In this document: piece by piece, positions 36,388 through 46,953 of the stretch | Numbering within the stretch: position 1 is the first letter of the stretch | Layout: each line of letters starts with the position of its first letter | Assembly: GCA_003988855.1 (NCBI GenBank) | Contig: QYAI01000026.1 | Coordinates: 124,001 to 188,000, forward strand | From: Arachnopeziza araneosa | Lineage: Eukaryota; Ascomycota; Leotiomycetes; Helotiales; Arachnopezizaceae | Reading direction: 5' to 3' | Length of the DNA: 64,000 nucleotides | The notes under the pieces: generated by a model | What the model was told of the DNA's origin: nothing | The model's database searches: none | The model's input: only the letters and a program-made list of their open reading frames with translations | Position numbers and translations under genes: made by a program

Positions 36388-37253
36388 ATATGCGTGCAGT
36401 TTGAGCAAAATCGCAACGAGGCACGGTATTTCGTTATTGCAACAAATGGCGCACAGATGATAGCCGCTTGATCGAGAAGACATCAACTCAGTCATCGAGA
36501 CCTAAAGAGATAATGATCCTTTAGCGGGGCGGAGTACACTTTACGCTTGGTTGTGTGCAATTTCAGATGGCGTTGAGGTCTTTGGAAGACAGTCTCGCGA
36601 AGAAATGGTCTGGTGCATGAGGTGTAAACAACTGCCGCTCGGAGTGGAAGAAGTAGGGCTACGCCGACTCAAACGGAGATACTACTAGGACGGATGGGCA
36701 TTGTGTCCACTATGATGGCAATGTAGATTATAGCTAAGCTGTGTTGTTAGATGTAAACATAATAATAGAATGTTTGAAAGATACAATAATGTATTTGACC
36801 TTTATCTCGTCTCAAGCTCGCTTGACATAGGGGTAATGAAATATGAACTTCAACATGCCCAATACGCTCAATACAATTGATGGCGTGTATCAAGCAAGGA
36901 AGGTTACCATGTTACCAATGATAAAGCTATAGTGTGAATCAGTATCGTTTCCAGCTACACCACCTGACCTCGTGATGAAAAAAATAATCACGTGGGGTGG
37001 TAGGCACCCATAGCGGGGCAAGGCTGTCGAATAACAAAGCTAGGTACCTAAGTCATGCTCTTCCATCAACATCCAAGACACTGCGTCACATCACAAGTAC
37101 CCTCGTTTCTTCTCCTGCAACTCTCTCTCTTTCTTTCTTCTTCATCAAACATTTTCAACCTCGACCTCGAACTTGACCTCGAGGCAACCAATACCAACCT
37201 TTGAACTTGAAACTTGACGCAACCCCACTATCTATTGGGACAAAGCAAGGAAG
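36388..37253. other. Intergenic region upstream of atg3
   Basis: No gene seen. An RTCACGTG octamer lies about 265 bases before the atg3 ATG, and a CT-rich tract (37100-37150) precedes it, as in many mould promoters. Confidence 0.45.
36988..36994 (+). promoter_or_regulatory. RTCACGTG-type E-box
   Basis: TCACGTG preceded by A, about 260 bases upstream of the atg3 start codon. Function inferred. Confidence 0.4.
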
Positions 37254-38431
37254 ATGAATTTCGTCCATAGCGCGCTCGATCGCATCCGCGAGTTCGCCCC
37301 CGTATCAAGCACATCAACTTTCCGGAATAACGGGCAGATCACACCTGAAGAATTTGTCGCAGCTGGAGATTACTTGGTTTATAAGTTCCCTACCTGGTCT
37401 TGGGCTGATGCATCTCCCCCATCGAAGCGCCTTTCTTACCTTCCTGAAGGGAAGCAGTTCCTAGTAACCAGAGGTGTTCCATGTCATAGGCGACTTGATG
37501 ATAATTTTGCGGGAGATGCAGGCACAGATGAGACTGTCGTAGGAGATGGGGAGCTAAAAGGTGGGGAGGCTGGAGATGATGAAGATGGGTGGTTAAGGAC
37601 GGGCGGATTAGGCGCAAGTGGAGTAAAACGCTTGGCAGATGTGAGGACTGTGAATGAGGCGGGAGAGATGGGAGAGCGAGAGGTAGATATGGAAGAGGAA
37701 GATATTCCGGATATGGAGGACGAGGAGGATGACGAAGAAGCCATCATCAGAGATCCAAAAGCCGACGGCGCAGACTCGTAAGTCTTTAAGTTCGAGATTA
37801 GAAACATACTAACTGGCATAGTTCCCGTCGAACATATACCGTCTATATTGCTTATGCTCCTTATTACCGTACTCCACGACTCTATCTCTCAGGGTATCTC
37901 GCCAACTCACAACCACTGCCTCCGCAGCTCATGATGGAAGACATTGTAGGGGATTACAAAGATAAGACAGTAACGATCGAAGACTTCCCATATTTTGGCA
38001 ACAATATCAAGATGGCTTCTATACACCCTTGCAAGCATGCCTCAGTTATGAAGACACTCTTGGATCGTGCTGATGCAGCGCTCAAAATCCGAAGAGAGAA
38101 ACTCAAAGCAGGAAAGATTGCACCGGGAGCTAAGGATGCTGGTATGGAAGGTTTGGTGGATGATTTCAGCAAGACTACATTGAGCGAACAGGACAAGAAA
38201 GCTATACTAGAAGGCGCAAAAGTTGGTGGGAATGGAAACGATGAGTGGGAGGTTCTACAACATGATGCTGAAACCCAGGATGAAGAAGTCGCCATTCGGG
38301 TGGATCAATATTTGGTGGTATTCTTAAAGGTAAGTCACTCGAGCAACTTCTTTGGCTTTGCTGACAGATATTATCAGTTCATGGCTAGTGTTACGCCTGG
38401 AATTGAGCATGACTTTACTATGGGAGTCTAA
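37254..38431 (+). CDS. atg3: Autophagy E2-like enzyme Atg3
   Basis: Exons 37254-37777, 37822-38329 and 38378-38431 (introns 44 and 48 nt); 361 aa. The active-site Cys lies in IHPCKHASVMKTLLDR. The N-terminal amphipathic segment (MNFVHSALDRIREFAPV) is the membrane-curvature-sensing helix of the family. Residues about 85-170 form a long acidic, disordered insert (DMEEEDIPDMEDEEDDEEA). The tail FMASVTPGIEHDFTMGV is conserved and comes from the short last exon. Atg3 receives Atg8 from Atg7 and transfers it to phosphatidylethanolamine on the forming autophagosome. Confidence 0.96.
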
Positions 38432-39212
38432 CTTCCCGGTAGCTTGGTGCTTGCTGATTTTCAAGATTGCAACTTGGTTATAGGAATGGCGTTGGTGGCG
38501 TTGGAGGGCATACTCCGTACTTTTCATCCTGTGATGGCAGGCAGTAGACCAAACACCTTTCAATAAGACAATAATCTGGAAGGCAGTATTAGTTTCAATC
38601 GAGAATCTCGCTTCTGTGATGATCATTTTGGCTTCTGCGTAAATGGGAAAGGTCTCGTGCGTTAAAGACTGAACCAGTTATAAGCTAAGTGATCTTCTCA
38701 GCCGTCAGTGAAAGTCAAAGCACTAAGCTTCAAGAAGTTCCTCTCGCTTTAGACTATCTACCCATGATAATCTTAGAGAGAAGGATATAAATCTTTGAAT
38801 TTCCTGAGCCTGCATAATTGCTTCCATTTCCCTTTATGAACATCTAATGGTAAAAATAATTGCATTCATAGTCATCCTGTCTCTTTGCAAAAAGCTATTG
38901 CTGCCTATAAAACACCTTATCCTAAAATAAAATTGATATATTAACTGATGATGCGAGCACATCAATGATGCGATTCTTAAGAGTAGCATATCTTTTTTGT
39001 AAATAAAGCTGTTGAAGGAAGAAGTTGAGAGCGTTGGAGTTCGGTATCAACACCCCTGCCAGCCTTTTAACCAAAGAGGTTAGCCGTAAGCTCACCCGGA
39101 ATTAGCTCGCATCCCAACGCCGTTCGTAGGAATTTCTTTGACAGCTTCAAGAAACCACGATATTCCTTCAATTCGTGTCTCCTCATCTCACCAGCTGCGG
39201 CACATCACAATC
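38432..39212. other. Intergenic region between atg3 and pdb1
   Basis: AT-rich DNA with no supported gene. The frame of pdb1 is open back to an ATG at 39138, but the conserved mitochondrial presequence begins at 39213. Confidence 0.4.
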
Positions 39213-40386
39213 ATGTCGCGACTTTTACGCCCAGCTTCTCGATTCCTCTCTTCCAAGCCCTCAACAGCACGAAGTGCCTTCCAATCATTTCCCCGAGTCC
39301 CAGCGATATCACAGAGCAGAGGATATGCGAAAGAGAGCGGCGTGAAGGATTACACAGTTCGAGATGCTTTGAATGAAGCTCTTGCAGAGGAGCTGGAGCT
39401 CAATCCGAAAGTTTTCGTTCTGGGCGAGGAAGTGGCTCAATATAATGGTGCATACAAAGTTACCAAGGGCTTACTAGATCGATTTGGCGACAAGAGGGTC
39501 ATTGATAGTCCTATCACCGAATCGGGATTCTGCGGTCTTACAGTAGGAGCTGCATTGGCTGGTTTACATCCTGTGGTGAGTATCTTATTGCAAGATTGAT
39601 ACTTCAATTGCTGAAGTGAGACGATAGTGCGAATTTATGACTTTCAACTTTGCCATGCAAGCCATCGATCAAATTGTCAACTCAGCCGCCAAAACCCACT
39701 ACATGTCTGGTGGTATCCAGCCCTGTAATATCACCTTCCGTGGTCCCAACGGATTCGCTGCTGGTGTCGCAGCTCAGCACTCTCAAGATTATTCCGCCTG
39801 GTACGGTTCCATCCCCGGTCTCAAAGTTGTAACTCCGTGGTCTGCCGAAGATGCAAAGGGTCTTCTCAAAGCTGCTATTCGCGATCCCAATCCGGTCTGC
39901 GTCCTTGAAAACGAATTGCTTTATGGCCAAGTGTTCCCAATGTCGGAGGCAGCACAAAAGGACGATTTCGTCATCCCCTTCGGCAAAGCCAAGATTGAGC
40001 GTGCAGGAAAGGATCTTACAATTGTTACCCTCTCTCGTTGTGTTGGACAATCTCTTATTGCTGCCGAAGCATTAAGCAAGAAATACGGTGTGGAAGTTGA
40101 AGTTATCAACCTCCGTTCTATCAAACCCCTCGATGTCGAGAGCATCGTGAAATCCGTTAAGAAGACCCACAGACTTCTAGCTGTCGAGTCAGGTTTCCCA
40201 GCATTTGGTGTTGGATCTGAGATTCTAGCCCTGACAATGGAGTATGCTTTCGATTACCTTGATGCACCGGCTCAAAGAATCACTGGTGCAGAAGTGCCAA
40301 CTCCATATGCGTTGAAGTTGGAGCAGATGAGTTTCCCGGATGAAAATTTGATCGAGGCTTATGCCAAGAAGATGTTGAGAGTTTAG
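39213..40386 (+). CDS. pdb1: Pyruvate dehydrogenase E1 component subunit beta
   Basis: Exons 39213-39575 and 39628-40386 (intron 52 nt); 373 aa. The first 35 or so residues form a basic, Ser-rich mitochondrial targeting sequence (MSRLLRPASRFLSSKPST). The mature part begins at VKDYTVRDALNEALAEEL. GEEVAQYNGAYKVTKGL contains the Glu that contacts thiamine diphosphate in this family, and EFMTFNFAMQAIDQIVNSAA is typical of the pyrimidine-domain half. The C-terminal transketolase domain ends in FPDENLIEAYAKKMLRV. The protein pairs with E1 alpha in the matrix to decarboxylate pyruvate. Length and sequence are as expected. Confidence 0.97.
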
Positions 40387-40666
40387 ATAAAGTGGGATGG
40401 GTGAGACGATAGACAGAAGGGAAAGTTGTTATGATGCAGTGTATTTGTAGCAGGGCAGCTTTGTTACATAGTCGCTAAAGGATACCTACGGGAAAAGCTT
40501 ACACTTCTTGTCATTAATATTAAGTGCCAAGCTGATTGGTATATCATTCAGCGAGTGGAAAGGACAGTACAACCCACTGCTCTTTTCCGACTTTTCAAGT
40601 CCTCTGACAGATCTAAATCTACTCCAAACCCATGACTAGTGTCGGCGTTATCCTACAGACCGTCCG

Positions 40667-41635
40667 TCAGATTCCTGAATCTTTCGAGTTATTTACAATT
40701 AGATTCTTCTTAATTCTCTCGACCTCATCTGCTGTCAACCCACACTGGTTTCTCACATAGCCCTCCGCACCACCATATTTCTCTCTAATCAATTTTAGCG
40801 TTTCTAGCATACTCTCTTTCCTACAAGCTCTCATTAGCACTCTTTCCTATTTTTCCATATTCTTCAAATAAAACAAACACCATTCAACTCACCTCGACCC
40901 TACCATCCTCCAAGCACCCTCTCTATTCCCTTTTAAAGCAGGATCAGCAACCAAATGCTCTACAATCGCCTCCTTCCACTCCTTACTCAACCCTAACTCC
41001 GTCAACTCATATTCACTCCCAACAGCCTCATCATCCACTCCACACAAGCTAAGAATCAATGCACACAAAACCCCCGTCCTATCTTTTCCTACTGTACAAT
41101 GCACTATGAACGGGTTTTCGGGTTCATTTGCTAAATGCAGAAAGATTGTCCTATAGGCGAATGAACCAGCATTTAAGATATCTGTATATGCTTTTACAAA
41201 TCCCTATTCATATTTATTCAGCTTAATAATTCTAAGAATGATATAATCTAAGAGGGAGAAAGAACACACCTCAGTTGAAGCACTGGCATAGTCAGCATAC
41301 CTTTGAGCAATCCCCTCAGGAGAATAATCCTCCTCTTTAAACACTGGGGTAAAAATCCGTTGACATCCCTCCCATTCGACAGGTGATCCCCTTCCCGCAG
41401 CTTCTGAACGCCGTATCTCGGGTAAAGATCGGAGATCATACACGCGCGTTATTCCGAGGGACTGTAAGATGCTGATTCCAGCGGCAGTGACCCGTGATGG
41501 GTCTCCGCACCGGTAGATTAATGAGGGGCGGAGGGAGATACTGGTATTCCCTCCTAAATCGCGGAAATTGGGGATTCCGGGAATGAGGAGGAAGGGGGGC
41601 GAGAGAAGAGAGGAGGATGAGGAAAGAATAGACAT
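40667..41635 (-). CDS. Tyrosine/serine phosphatase, Y_phosphatase3 family
   Basis: Exons 41635-41270, 41203-40893 and 40820-40667 (introns 66 and 72 nt); 276 aa. The signature loop is HCTVGKDRTG (Cys-x5-Arg), and the substrate-side motif NFRDLGG lies near the N-terminus (IPGIPNFRDLGGN), followed by YRCGDPSRVT and VYDLRSLPEIR. This combination marks the LipA/Y_phosphatase3 group, whose members act on phosphotyrosine and, in some cases, phosphoinositides. No signal peptide or membrane span is visible, so a cytosolic enzyme is likely. It is head-to-head with the CCDC97-like gene, 243 bp apart. Substrate unknown. Confidence 0.9.
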
Positions 41636-41878
41636 TTTTGGAATATTAGTGTAGGAGAGAGGGAAGGGAGAGGAGGAGGGTGGAAGGCTGACGAGGCTGG
41701 GATACAGAGGTCGATGTTTGTCAGCATGCGAGGCGAGATTTCATCTTCTCTCCTTTCTGTAACAAAACATGAGACTTTCAAAACAAACTCAACCGAAAAA
41801 GATATCAAATCCACCGTCTTGAAAAAAATAAGATCAGATCCACGTAACACTTACTATACCGACATCAAATAAAACTAG

Positions 41879-42672
41879 ATGAGCTCACCTGCCACCCTAA
41901 CGCCACCCACCTCTTCATTTTCACACATAAACACCAGTACAGTAGTAACAATGCCGTACATCTCATCGCCTCCTTCTTCAACCGACACGCAACTCATGCC
42001 CCCACCTTCGTCCCGAATACCCACACATATTCGGATTAAAAACAGGCGAAAACTGTACCTAGATGCTCATCCTGATTATTTTAAATCTCCCGATCTGGAA
42101 CTAGCTGGTAAGTCTTCTGCTCCCCTCCTCATCTTTTCCTTTTTCTTTCCTCCCCTCTCTACTATTCATGATAATTAAAGAAAGGCGTCTAATCAACGGT
42201 ATTAGATCCCCTCCTGTACGACACATGCATCCGGAAATTCCAATCCTCAGCAGAGCGGGAAGCAGATGGTAGGAAGAAAGGCTACTCCGGTGTCTTGGAG
42301 GCTGATCTCTGGCGGAGTGAAGCAAAAATCACCGCCCTCCAGAATGCCACGGCTGCAACGTCGCTCACCACCTCATCTCCTTCTCATCCTAGCCAATCAG
42401 ACACTGCTCTCCCCTACGTAACTCCTCCGCGTGATTCATCCGGGCGGTTTTTACAGGAAGAGGAAGAGCCGAAGACGAAAGAAGAAGGATGGGAGAGGTG
42501 GCGGTATGTTATGACGCTTAGGTTTTTGAAAGGTGAGGATCAAGATTTTGAGTATGATGGAGTGGATGGGAGTGAGGAGTGGGATTGGGTGGAACGGAGG
42601 GAGAGGGAGGAGGAATGGTTTGATGAGGAGGAGGCGGACGAGGTTCGTGGTAGTGGGGTACAAGATTTTTGA
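41879..42672 (+). CDS. CCDC97-like (DUF2052) protein
   Basis: Exons 41879-42107 and 42206-42672 (intron 98 nt); 231 aa. A Ser/Pro/Thr-rich start is followed by RIKNRRKLYLDAHPDYFKSPDLELA, which continues across the intron into DPLLYDTCIRKFQS, then GYSGVLEADLWRSEAKI, and a highly acidic C-terminus (GWERWRYVMTLRFLKGEDQD then runs of Glu). This is the CCDC97/DUF2052 layout. Human CCDC97 is known as a partner of the SF3B part of the U2 snRNP; a splicing-related role here is inferred from homology. A second ATG at 41951 could also be used. The acidic tail ends abruptly but the stop is intact. Confidence 0.82.
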
Positions 42673-42761
42673 GGGAATTTAAAGGATAGAATTGGGAATG
42701 TCCAGACTTGGTATAAGGTAATAGACGAAGATGATGAGCGTTTATGAGATTATGTATTGAA

Positions 42762-43911
42762 TCAGGATGTAGGCCAAATAGGACTACTCCACGCCTTTCC
42801 TGCAGCAATCAGAGATGTATCTAATCCCCTCTCTCCTTGACTGATATATAATACTTTAGTATAGGATGACAGACTAGAATAGATAACTTTCGTCCCTCCA
42901 GGGATGAACACAACATCTCCAGTGATCAAACTAACCGTCTCACTCTTATTAGGAAACGTCACCAGCAGATTCCCCTTCAAAGCCTGGAATGCCGCATGGC
43001 CTGGATAGCTGATTGGTGTACCATTGACAACCCCCATAGCGATAGTTGAGATGTTGAAATTGCCCCCGGACTGCAAGGGGCTGACGAGCGCTTGAATGAC
43101 TTTATAGCCATTGACAGAGTTTAAGTATTTGGGTCCGTAGTTGGCGGCTACCATATAAGATGTTGTAGCATTGGAAGCCAGCGGGTTGGGACTGTTATGC
43201 CAAGTTGTGTTTGTGGGGACGGGACTGGGCTCAAATTGGAATTGGGCGTAGACATCGAAGGATTCAAGAGTGGCGATAACAGCTGCGGGTGGTGTGCCAG
43301 TGTTTGCATTGATGGAGGGATCATAGGGGGTTATTACGGTGCTGCCGGTAAAATTCGTGGAAGATAGGGCGTAGAAGAGTTTTCTGGGTTGGTTAGAGGA
43401 TGAAATTCAGTAAGGGAGGCTAAGTGACATACTCGAAGCCGCCAGGTTGTATGATTCCAGTCATCTCTGTGTCATCATCCATAATTTGGAAAGTGTGAGT
43501 GTAGTTTTATGGGACTGCTCCAAAATCTCCAGGAGTGAGGATTTGCGTCTCTTCAATCTCATCTTTCTCCGCCCATAGTTGGAACCGGCCACGAGAGCTG
43601 AAGAAGTTCTCGTAATGTACTTCATGGAGGTGAGGTAGCACTCCCAGTTCTGTCGATCCAGGAGCATAAGTACTGATGAGGATAAAGGCATTATCTGAAG
43701 ATGGGCCGGTGACTGGAAACCGGAAGAATTGCTGGCCTACGATACACCCATCTGCGTCGAGATGTTTGATAGCGTAAGGACGGACATAATTTGGAACAGA
43801 ACTAACCCAGATCAAAGAACCAACAGATCTGGCCGCGGTGATGCGCTGGAAAGAAGCCCCACTTGTCAAGCTGGCAGCGACAAGACCTGCAGCAATCCAG
43901 TTGTAAAACAT
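42762..43911 (-). pseudogene. Quercetin 2,3-dioxygenase gene with premature stop
   Basis: Exons 43911-43433 and 43383-42762 (intron 49 nt); 366 codons if the internal stop is ignored. The signal peptide is MFYNWIAAGLVAASLTSGAS. The N-terminal cupin holds HLHEVHYE (residues 94-101) with the H-x-H-x4-E metal ligands of quercetinases, copper or other divalent metal enzymes that open the flavonol ring. The frame is stopped by TAA at 43507-43509 (codon 135). The sequence resumes immediately in the same frame with NYTHTFQIMDDD, where His139 should be the fourth ligand, and runs through the second cupin to the normal end (conserved GFEKLFYALSS across the intron). No good GT donor lets an intron remove the stop. 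The rest lacks other damage, so the break is recent or an assembly error. Confidence 0.75.
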
Positions 43912-44995
43912 GATTAAAACGAATGGAGTATAACTGACAAAACCGAGTCAAACTAAAGTCTGAAAAGAAGATAGATATACAGAGGGAAATTTGTCTGCTT
44001 TAGTGATTGTTACATCAACATAGAACTTACCCAGCAAGGGGTTTTTGTCATCCCAAGTGGTAGGACATAACACGAAATATAATGCTTGCTACCAAATGTG
44101 GACGGATCTTGGTGAATGGGAAGCAGGCCATTTGGGAAGTTGCATCCTCGGTACCGTTCTCACCTCGAATCGAATCACTTTCCTGGTAAACGAGGATGAT
44201 CGACAAATAAGTTGACTTAAAATGCCGCGTAAAAGTACTAGATATCTGAGGAATCCATAGGAGACTACGGGGAAGAGGAGCTAGAACAAGGAAATCCGAA
44301 ACGGTGGACCTTCAAGATTAAAACCCCAACTGAACACAAAACAAATGTACTTTTCATCTTCTAAGATCCCAAACAATGTTGAACTTAGTCAAAAGCAGAA
44401 ACTTTTGCCAGTCAGACATGGCTTGTACGGAAAATCCCAGATGACATGTCCACTTATATCAAGGGTACCTAGATTGCGCTTCCGGACCAAACGCTTGATA
44501 GGTCATCCCAAACAAAAAGTCATTCAGCGGATCTCTGGTAGTAATGAACCGAATATATTGAAGGTTGAATTAAATAATTGACGGCGTCTAAATGAGAAAC
44601 GAATTGACCGCAAGGGTTGTGCATTCTTGATCGCATGTCGGTTACCAATATTAAAAGAGAATCCAAACTTAGGTAAAGGATGAGCCTGTTTGAGGCTCAG
44701 CGTGCATCTTGAGTTCAATGATCTTTGAAGGAGTGAGAGGACTTCTCGCTGCTTGGCGAAAGCGTTGACTCCTAAAGATAATGTAAGAACTCAAGATTTG
44801 TGTGTAAAATGCTGAAGAAATGTTTCCGATGAGACGGGAATAGGTGGTAAAGATACCACGTGATGTCACGCTAAAGCGCTTTGGCTTCGAGGTTCGAAAT
44901 TTCCTAAGCTCCATACCTATTCCCTTCTCAAATGTGCAAACCACCTTTCCATGCATGAATTGCTATTCCTTTGACCTCAATTAATAGCATTCATC
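43912..44995. other. Divergent intergenic region
   Basis: No supported gene in this 1.1 kb between the quercetinase (-) and mS45 (+). One RTCACGTG site is present 139 bases before mS45. Confidence 0.4.
44857..44863 (-). promoter_or_regulatory. RTCACGTG-type E-box (reverse orientation)
   Basis: On the minus strand this reads ATCACGTGG. It lies about 135 bases upstream of the mitoribosomal mS45 start codon. Function inferred. Confidence 0.4.
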
Positions 44996-46417
44996 ATGAG
45001 TCAAATATTACGACCTCCTTCTAATTTCCCATGCGCTTCATGTGTGAAGCAGCTGGGTAAAATTCAGTCAACGCGATCCTTTTCGTCGACAAATCCTCAA
45101 CAAATGCGCGGAAGACAATCGCAACACAGAAAGCGGTTTCACGGCTGGATAGATAGAAGAGGGGAAGATCTCAGACTGCCTCGAAAGCAAAACACGAATT
45201 ACTTGGGGGGGTACACTTCGGATGGGAAAATACGTCGACAAATCGAAGCACGAACTGAGTTGGACGAGGAAGAAGAAAAGTTGAGAGGTCAACTAGCAAA
45301 AAATCCAGACAATGTGAAGCTGCAGAACAAGCTCATAGCTTTTGAGGATACGAAGAACGATAAATTGACTAAAATACCCAAAGCGAAACCGGGACCTGAT
45401 ATGGTCGTTTTCCCCACCAATCCAGATTTTGTGAGCGAACCTGTACTTCCAATCTTGATGAAGAATGAAATCTACAACGATGTCAAATCTGGAAAGACGA
45501 TTCGAGAGACGAGTGTGAGATTTGGCGTCGAAATGAGTCGTGTTGCAGCAGTTTATAGGCTGCAGGAGGTGGAGAAGGAATGGCGAAGACAGGTAAGTGC
45601 TTATACGTTTTTCCTTAACTTCCGACTTTATGATGATATTATAAAAATCGATTAGTCTTTAAGACAACCACATGGTTACAAAATATAGCATGCGAGCCTC
45701 TCTGATCAAGTCCTTGACACCACATCATTTATGATAAGTTCTTGTTCGATATTTTACTAACAGAACATTTAGGGAAGGCAACCATTATACCAATTTGCTG
45801 AAACTGTGATGGATATGTTACCGCAATCTCAGATGCCTCTCGATCAGAAGACCATCAAAGAGATAGTAACCAAAAAGAAGAAGAATGGCGACCCTATCCC
45901 CAAGGAAATATATGACATACTTCCACACGAAAGCATCAATGATCTTCCAGTCCATCCCCATACCGGGCAACAGATTTTCCTTCCAACATCTGAATCGCGC
46001 CACTTCACTCGAGCTGATGCAGCCAACGCTTTCAATGAGCGTTTACTCCCTGCGGACAAACGAGTCCCACATCCAGAACTAGCAAAAATGCATAGAGATA
46101 AGCTGGATGGACTGACGGAATTTGAGATCAATGAAAATGCTAGACAAAGGAGAGAAATTGAGCTTCAGGCCGAGAAAGACCATTACCGGAGACTGCGAAA
46201 GGAAGAGTCTAAGAACGTGAAGAAGGTAGTGAAGAATAATACCGTCTTCAGATTCCAAGAAATCTCGGCTGAGGCTGCAGGCGCGGATGGTCGAGGAATC
46301 GATGGTGTGGGATGGAGGTACGGAGTGCCTTTAATGGATAGAGCGAAAGGGAATGTGAAGATTCCAAGCGCGGTGGATCGACCTTCTCATCAACGACAAG
46401 TAGATTATGGCCACTAG
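44996..46417 (+). CDS. Mitochondrial small ribosomal subunit protein mS45 (Bot1-like)
   Basis: Exons 44996-45592 and 45773-46417, intron 180 nt, long for this window; 413 aa. A basic mitochondrial presequence ends near RSFSS. The central part (DMVVFPTNPDFVSEPVLPIL, then MKNEIYNDVKSGKTIRETSVRFGV) matches the Bot1p/mS45 family (Pfam PF12298), components of the fungal 37S mitoribosome. The C-terminal part contains KEESKNVKKVVKNNTVFRFQ and ends RQVDYGH. The protein should act in mitochondrial translation. Splicing at gtaagt...ttag keeps frame and joins WRRQ to GRQPLYQFAETVMDML. Confidence 0.9.
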
Positions 46418-46953
46418 GAGGGAAAGCTAACTTCTGAGATGGAGATGGATTGTACTTTATGTAAGAATGATGTTAGACCAGCCTTTGTACAATACAAATA
46501 TAGTTGGGAGGCACATTCGCATCCGATTAGCGCGTTGAATCTTGATAAATCTCAAGTGACTCTCAAAACTCAAGTCCAGGAAGGAGAAAGTTTAATGAAG
46601 CCACACATTCTAGAAAGTTCTCACACTCTGGATTGCATAGGAAACTCTACAAAACCATCAAGCCATCATCCAGGCAGAGAAGTTTATCACGTGGCTGCTC
46701 AAATGGCCGCCAATCGAAAGGATTTCCGCTTAAGCACATGGACGCTAGCGGATTTCCAGCCTCGCGTCAGATTTTAAATACTCGGCCGTGTCCACTGAAC
46801 AAAGTCGCGAACAATGCAAGGCTGCCCAGCTCTGATACCAAATCTTCAAAAACAACTCACCCTAACTCTGCGCCCTATTTGTTTCGTTGTCGTTGTTCCA
46901 AGATCCTGGCTCTTTGATAACAGCGACGAAAAGACATAAAACAAGATTTCAAC
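46418..46953. other. Promoter region of NC2-beta
   Basis: Between the mS45 stop and the first short exon of NC2-beta. Open frames of up to 112 codons overlap each other and look accidental. An RTCACGTG site lies at 46687-46693. Confidence 0.4.
46687..46693 (+). promoter_or_regulatory. RTCACGTG-type E-box
   Basis: TCACGTG preceded by A, about 260 bases upstream of the NC2-beta ATG. Function inferred. Confidence 0.35.
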
